Shown: positions 59,740 to 64,000 of the stretch, piece by piece
How positions within the stretch are numbered: position 1 is the first letter of the stretch
How the letters are laid out: every line of letters starts with the position of its first letter
Source of the DNA: Mycolicibacterium phlei
Lineage (GTDB): Bacteria > Actinomycetota > Actinomycetes > Mycobacteriales > Mycobacteriaceae
NCBI RefSeq assembly: GCF_001583415.1
Contig: NZ_CP014475.1
Location: forward strand, 4,340,001 to 4,404,000
DNA length: 64,000 nucleotides
Direction: 5' to 3'
Translations under genes and position numbers: made by a program
Notes under the pieces: model-generated
Told to the model about the DNA's origin: nothing
Databases searched by the model: none
The model's input: only the letters and a program-made list of their open reading frames with translations

Positions 59740-62241
59740 CTACGCGGCGGGCAGCTCGATCTCGACGGTCAGCCCGCCGCCGGGGGTGTCGGACGCCGAG
59801 ATCGTGCCGCCCATCGCCTCCACGAAGCCCGCGGCCACCGACAGGCCGAGCCCGAGACCGATCGTCGTCTCACCGTCGACGAGCCGCTGGAACGGCGCGA
59901 ACACCTGCTGCTCGGCACCGCGCGGGAGGCCCGGCCCCTCGTCGGCGACGGCGATCAGCACGCGGTCACCGACCTGACCGGCGGTCACCCGCACCGGGCT
60001 GCCCTCGGCGTAGCGCAGCGAGTTGTCGACCACGTTGGCCAGCACCCGTTCGAGCAGTTCGGCGTCGGCCAGCACCGCAGGGCAGTCGACGGCGACCTTG
60101 ACCCGTTCACTTCCGGGCCGGGTGAAATCATCGGTTTCGGAACGGATTCCGAGCAGCGCACGGGAGATGAGCGGTTCGATGTCGACGCGGCCGATCTCGG
60201 GCCGCACCGCACCGGTGGCCAGCCGCGCGGAGTCCAGCAGATTGGCGACCAGCATGGTCAGTTGGTCGACCGACTCCTCGACGGTGGTCAGCAGGTCGGC
60301 TGCCTGTTCGGTGCCGATGTCGATGTCGCCGTTGCGGATCCGGGCCATCGCCGCCCTGGCGGCGGCGAGCGGGGAACGCAGATCGTGGCCCACGGCCGTC
60401 ATCAGCGCGTGCCGCAACTCCTCGGCCTTGCCCACGACGTGCGCGTTGAGCGCCTCGGCGTGCTCGCGGCTGCGGACCAGGTTGACCGCCTGCCTGCCCA
60501 CGCTGGTGAGGACGCGCCGGTCCCGACCGGTCAGTGCGGGGCCGGCGAGCAGCAGCGTGAAATCGCTCTCGCCGATCTCGACGACGGTGTCGGCATCACC
60601 GGCGTCGGCGCAGGGATCCTTGCCCGCCTGCGCGACCACCTCGCCCTCCCGGGTGCGCACCAGACTCACCGCCCGCTGCGAGTACGCCTCCCGCACCCGC
60701 TCCAGCAGCGCGTCGAGGTCGGCCTCCTGGAGAACTCCGTCGGCGAACAGGGCCAGCAGCGCGGCCTCCCGGCTCGCGCGGCGCGCCTCGCGGATCCGGC
60801 GGGCGGCGCGGTCCACGAGCGCCGCGGTGGCCACCGCGACCAGCAGCAGCACCCCGGTGCCGATGACGCTGTCGCCGTCACCGACGGTGAACGTGTTCGC
60901 GGGCGCCACCAGGAAATAGATCGTCAGCAGGCCCGACACCACCGCCGCGGCCACCGCCGGCGCCAGCCCGCCGATCAGTGCGGTGGCCACCACGCCGAGG
61001 AAGAGCAGCACACCGGGGCCGCCGAGTTGCAGGAAGCGGTCCGGCAGCGCCATCCCCACACCCCAGGCCGCGAGCGGAAACGCCAGCGCGGCAGGCCAGG
61101 ACAGCGCGCGACGGCGCCCGGGTGACATGCGAGACCAGGAGTACGCGGTGCCGGAGTGCTCGTGCGGCACGACGTGCACGTCGAGGCCGCCGGACTGCTG
61201 CACGACGGTCTCGCCGATGCCGGCGTCGAACATGCGCGCCAGCCGTGAGCGCCGGGAGGTGCCGATGACCACCTGGGTGGCGTTGACGTCGTGGGCGTAG
61301 GAGATCAGCGTGGCGGCGACGTCCTCGCCGACGACGGTGTGCATGGTGGCGCCCAGACTGGCGGCCAGGTCGCGCACCGCTCTCTTCTGCTGGTCGGAGA
61401 TCGCGGTGAAGCCACTGCCGTCGATGACGTTGACGACCCGCAGTTCGGCCCCGGACCGGGACGCGATCAGCGACGCCCGGCGCACCAGCACCTCGGACTC
61501 GGGTCCGCCGGTCACCCCGACCACCACGCGTTCGCGCGGTGCCCAGCGGTCGCTGATCTTCTTGTCGGAGCGGTATTTCGTCAGCGCCGCGTCGACCTGA
61601 TCGGCCAGCCACAGCAGCGTCAGCTGCCGCAGCGCGGTGAGGTTCTCCGGGCGGAAGAAGTTCGACAGCGCGGCGTCGACGCGTTCGGGCGGGTACACGT
61701 TTCCGTGAGCGAGCCTGCGCCGCAACGCTTCCGGAGTGATGTCGACCAGCTCGATCTGGTCGGCGGCACGCACCACCTCGTCGGGGATGCGGTCGGGTTC
61801 CTCGACTCCGGTGATCTGGGCGGCCAGGTCCGAGACGCTCTCCAGGTTCGCGATGTTGACCGTGGTGATCACCGTGATGCCGGCGTTGAGCAGTTCCTCG
61901 ACGTCCTGCCAGCGTTTCTTGTTCCTGCTGCCGGGTGCGTTGGTGTGCGCGAAGTCGTCGACGAGCACCACCTTGGGACGGCGCTGCAGGATCGCCGGCA
62001 CGTCGATCTCGTGGTAGGTCTCGCCGTCGTGCTCGATGACGGCCGGCGGGATCACCTCGATGCCGATGAGCTGCTGGGCGACTCTGCGGCGACCGTGGGT
62101 GTCGACGGCGGCGGCGACGACGTCGGTGCCGCGTTCCAGGCGCCGGTGCGCCTCGGCGAGCATCGAGTAGGTCTTCCCGACGCCGGGTGCCGCCCCCAGG
62201 TAGACGCGCAGGTCGCCGGCCTTGCGTCCCAGTAGTCCCAT
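59740..62241 (-). CDS. kdpD: KdpD-type sensor histidine kinase
   Basis: 833 residues: N-terminal KdpD ATP-binding domain with P-loop YLGAAPGVGKTYSM; a Usp-like domain (VVVGVTGGPESEVLVRRA, VVIGTSRRSRLARMF); four membrane helices; a GAF-like region; and a kinase core with His in MTAVGHDLRSPLAAA, N-box NVVDNSLRYAEG and ADEGPGLP. KdpD senses K+ or osmotic stress and acts on KdpE. Neither kdpE nor kdpFABC is adjacent: the downstream gene is a convergent lysR and the upstream one an amidase. ATG at 62241 chosen; an in-frame TTG at 62277 is possible. Confidence 0.92.
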   Translation of the reverse strand: MGLLGRKAGDLRVYLGAAPGVGKTYSMLAEAHRRLERGTDVVAAAVDTHGRRRVAQQLIGIEVIPPAVIEHDGETYHEIDVPAILQRRPKVVLVDDFAHTNAPGSRNKKRWQDVEELLNAGITVITTVNIANLESVSDLAAQITGVEEPDRIPDEVVRAADQIELVDITPEALRRRLAHGNVYPPERVDAALSNFFRPENLTALRQLTLLWLADQVDAALTKYRSDKKISDRWAPRERVVVGVTGGPESEVLVRRASLIASRSGAELRVVNVIDGSGFTAISDQQKRAVRDLAASLGATMHTVVGEDVAATLISYAHDVNATQVVIGTSRRSRLARMFDAGIGETVVQQSGGLDVHVVPHEHSGTAYSWSRMSPGRRRALSWPAALAFPLAAWGVGMALPDRFLQLGGPGVLLFLGVVATALIGGLAPAVAAAVVSGLLTIYFLVAPANTFTVGDGDSVIGTGVLLLVAVATAALVDRAARRIREARRASREAALLALFADGVLQEADLDALLERVREAYSQRAVSLVRTREGEVVAQAGKDPCADAGDADTVVEIGESDFTLLLAGPALTGRDRRVLTSVGRQAVNLVRSREHAEALNAHVVGKAEELRHALMTAVGHDLRSPLAAARAAMARIRNGDIDIGTEQAADLLTTVEESVDQLTMLVANLLDSARLATGAVRPEIGRVDIEPLISRALLGIRSETDDFTRPGSERVKVAVDCPAVLADAELLERVLANVVDNSLRYAEGSPVRVTAGQVGDRVLIAVADEGPGLPRGAEQQVFAPFQRLVDGETTIGLGLGLSVAAGFVEAMGGTISASDTPGGGLTVEIELPAA

Positions 62242-62273
62242 CACTACATGATTCCCGCTCGACCGGGGTCGGC

Positions 62274-63698
62274 TCAAATGTTCGGCGAAGATACCCCGCT
62301 CAACCGCTGCTCAGCCGCCGGCGAGGCGACCGTGCTGGCGTGGATCGGCGGCGTCGGCTTCGACCAGGACAGCGCGGGCTTGAGTTGTGCGGCCAGCCGG
62401 AGCAGGTGTTCGTCCCCGTCCACCGGTCCGATGAACTGCACCCCGACGGGCAGCCCGTCGTGCAGCGCGGCGGGCACCGTCAGCGCGGGCTGGCCGGTGG
62501 CGTTGAAGACCGCGACCGACGGCTCGAGACGACCGATCGGGCCGGCGTAGTAGGTGTCGACGTCCAGGTCCGGGCTGAACTCACCGAGCAGCGGCGGCAG
62601 GATCGGGAGCGTCGGCGTGACGAGCACGTCGAAACGCTCGAAGAAGTCCGCGGATACGCGCGCGGCGTGGTCGACCGCCGCCAGCGCGCGCGGGATGTCG
62701 TCGGCGCCGATCCGGCGGGCGCGGGCGACCCAGTCCCAGGTGAGCGGCTCCACGGTGTCCGGACGCTCGTCGGCTGTGGTGTCGACGAATTCGCCGACGG
62801 CCTCCAGGGCGCCGACGGCCCAGAGCGTCTTCATCGCGTCGAACAGTGCGGGCCAGCCGATGTCCGGTGCCGCCTCCTCGACGGTGTGCCCCAGTTCCTC
62901 GCAGAGGTGGGCGACGCTGACAGTGGCGGCGGCGATCGCGGGATCGACGTCGGTGAGCCACGAACTCTCGGTGGCCAGGGCGATCCGGTACGACCCGGAG
63001 GGTGCATCTGGGCGGGACCCGCCGAACGCCGAAAGTGCCTGTGCGGCATCGCGTACCGTGCGGGCCACGACCAGCTCGGTGTTGAAGTCGCCGAGGCCGC
63101 CGTCGCAGGGAATACGACCCCTCGACGGTTTAAGCCCGACGAGACCGCAGCACGCGGCGGGGATGCGGATGGATCCCCCGCTGTCGGTGGCGTGGGCCAG
63201 CGGCACGACGCCGGCGGCCACCGCGGCGGCCGCACCGCCGCTGGAGCCGCCGGTGGTGCGGGCCGGGTCCCACGGGTTGCGGGTCGGCCCGAAGCGGGCG
63301 GTCTCCACCGTCGCGGTGATGGCGAACTCCGAGGTCGCGGTGCGCCCGACGGAGATCAGTCCGGATTGGCGGAACCGTTGCGCCAGAGCGGAATCCGTAG
63401 TGGTTGGCGGGGTGTTCACCGCGCGGCTGCCCATCCACTGGCGACGCCCGGGCTCGGGGGTGCCGATGTCCTTCATCAGGAACGGGACCCCGGCGAACGG
63501 GCCGTCGCCGCCGGGCCGGGGATCGTCGTACCACTCGACGACGGCGTTGAGGTCCCGGTTCACCGCCTCTCCGGCGGTGCGCGCCAGTGCGCACAGTTCG
63601 GCCGCGGTGGTCTCCCCCGCCGCCACCAGCGCGCTGCGACAACGGGGCTTCCGATAGTTTCGTCGGTGCCGTAAATTTGTTGCTGGCCGGTTATCCAA
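62274..63698 (-). CDS. Amidase (amidase signature family)
   Basis: 474 residues if the TTG at 63698 is used. Ser-Ser-Lys triad region: Lys in FLMKDIGTP, and the Gly-Ser-rich signature TTGGSSGGAAAAVAAG...DSGGSIRIPAA. Hydrolyses an amide; substrate unknown. The N-terminus is uncertain: the first ~20 residues are basic and unlike the family, and a GTG at 63623 is an alternative. Divergent from an exported-protein gene. Confidence 0.85.
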   Translation of the reverse strand: MDNRPATNLRHRRNYRKPRCRSALVAAGETTAAELCALARTAGEAVNRDLNAVVEWYDDPRPGGDGPFAGVPFLMKDIGTPEPGRRQWMGSRAVNTPPTTTDSALAQRFRQSGLISVGRTATSEFAITATVETARFGPTRNPWDPARTTGGSSGGAAAAVAAGVVPLAHATDSGGSIRIPAACCGLVGLKPSRGRIPCDGGLGDFNTELVVARTVRDAAQALSAFGGSRPDAPSGSYRIALATESSWLTDVDPAIAAATVSVAHLCEELGHTVEEAAPDIGWPALFDAMKTLWAVGALEAVGEFVDTTADERPDTVEPLTWDWVARARRIGADDIPRALAAVDHAARVSADFFERFDVLVTPTLPILPPLLGEFSPDLDVDTYYAGPIGRLEPSVAVFNATGQPALTVPAALHDGLPVGVQFIGPVDGDEHLLRLAAQLKPALSWSKPTPPIHASTVASPAAEQRLSGVSSPNI

Positions 63699-63718
63699 AC
63701 GTTGCAGGGGGAAAGATC

Positions 63719-64000
63719 ATGGTCTCTACGGCTAAGTCGTTCCTGACGGCGGGCGCGGCGCTGGTGGGCGCCGGCGTGATCACCGCGAGCCACCTCGTCC
63801 CGGTGCCGCAGACCGGCGTGGAGGCGGCCCCGTCCCCTCAGGTGAGCCTGCGGGCCAGCGCGCAGCCCCTGCTCGGCCAGTTCGACCCCGCACAGTTCGT
63901 GCAGGCGTTCATCGACGGAACCATCGAGGCCTACCTGCGTCCCGGGCCGGTGCCGTACACGCCGGTCGACGGGCCCCTCGACGGGTTGTCCCGCATCGGA
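63719..64000 (+). CDS. N-terminus of an exported protein (3' truncated by window edge)
   Basis: 94 codons open to the end of the window. MVSTAKSFLTAGAALVGAGV is a signal-peptide-like start, followed by SHLVPVPQTG and a Gln/Pro-rich mature region (QPLLGQFDPAQFVQAF). The layout is like other mycobacterial exported repeat proteins, but no family is certain. AGGGGG lies seven bases before the ATG. Confidence 0.65.
   Translation, partial: MVSTAKSFLTAGAALVGAGVITASHLVPVPQTGVEAAPSPQVSLRASAQPLLGQFDPAQFVQAFIDGTIEAYLRPGPVPYTPVDGPLDGLSRIG

Overview
The window is about 64 kb of high-GC DNA from a member of the Mycobacteriaceae, most likely a non-tuberculous (Mycolicibacterium-type) species. The evidence is a mycothiol S-conjugate amidase, an antigen 85 mycolyltransferase, the acyl-ACP desaturase DesA2, a proline-rich antigen (Pra), a GjpA-type repeat protein, DUF732 and LpqV-like secreted proteins, and many start codons placed 6-7 nt behind a TANNNT -10 box (leaderless genes), which is typical of mycobacteria. 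I did not assign a species. No rRNA, tRNA, CRISPR array, transposase or prophage block was found.

Bases 1-33,000 follow the order known from M. tuberculosis (Rv1095 down to Rv1062): phoH2, desA2, glyA, coaA, the short cis-prenyl synthase, hemolysin III, Rv1083-like, mca, Rv1081c-like, greA, metB, pra, cbs, lipU, Rv1075c-like, fadA3, a Bax-inhibitor-like protein, echA9, echA8, Rv1069c-like, rhodanese, cysteine dioxygenase, lpqV and two patatins. The PE/PE_PGRS genes that interrupt this order in M. tuberculosis are absent. Local insertions include a DUF885 peptidase, a pair of paralogous membrane proteins, a GPP34 protein and a DUF559 nuclease-like gene set between two large palindromes. Sulfur metabolism is well represented (cbs, metB, cysteine dioxygenase, rhodanese, mca), as is acyl-CoA breakdown (fadA3, echA9, echA8).

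Bases 33,000-46,500 carry a reductase gene behind a KstR-like operator, a receptor Ser/Thr kinase, a P1B-type metal ATPase fused to a hemerythrin domain and flanked by two paralogous small secreted proteins, a DctA dicarboxylate carrier divergent from a PutP-like symporter with a DcuS/CitA-type two-component system, a beta-propeller protein, and an STAS / anti-sigma kinase / STAS partner-switching module.

Bases 46,500-64,000 are rich in envelope genes: an SH3 plus CHAP-like protein without the catalytic cysteine, antigen 85, DUF732, a GjpA-like protein with a perfect 297-bp internal tandem duplication, a gene-poor kilobase, a phage-LysA-like amidase divergent from a triple-LysM esterase, an alcohol dehydrogenase, a MatC-type dicarboxylate carrier with an Asp/Glu-racemase-family enzyme and a divergent LysR regulator, a kdpD sensor kinase with no kdpFABC or kdpE beside it, an amidase, and the start of another exported protein.

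The most notable observations are the family of three large palindromes, two of them bracketing the DUF559 gene; the amidase / LysM-esterase pair without signal peptides; the ATPase-hemerythrin fusion with its flanking paralogues; and an apparent stop-codon loss that gives a 226-nt tail-to-tail gene overlap.
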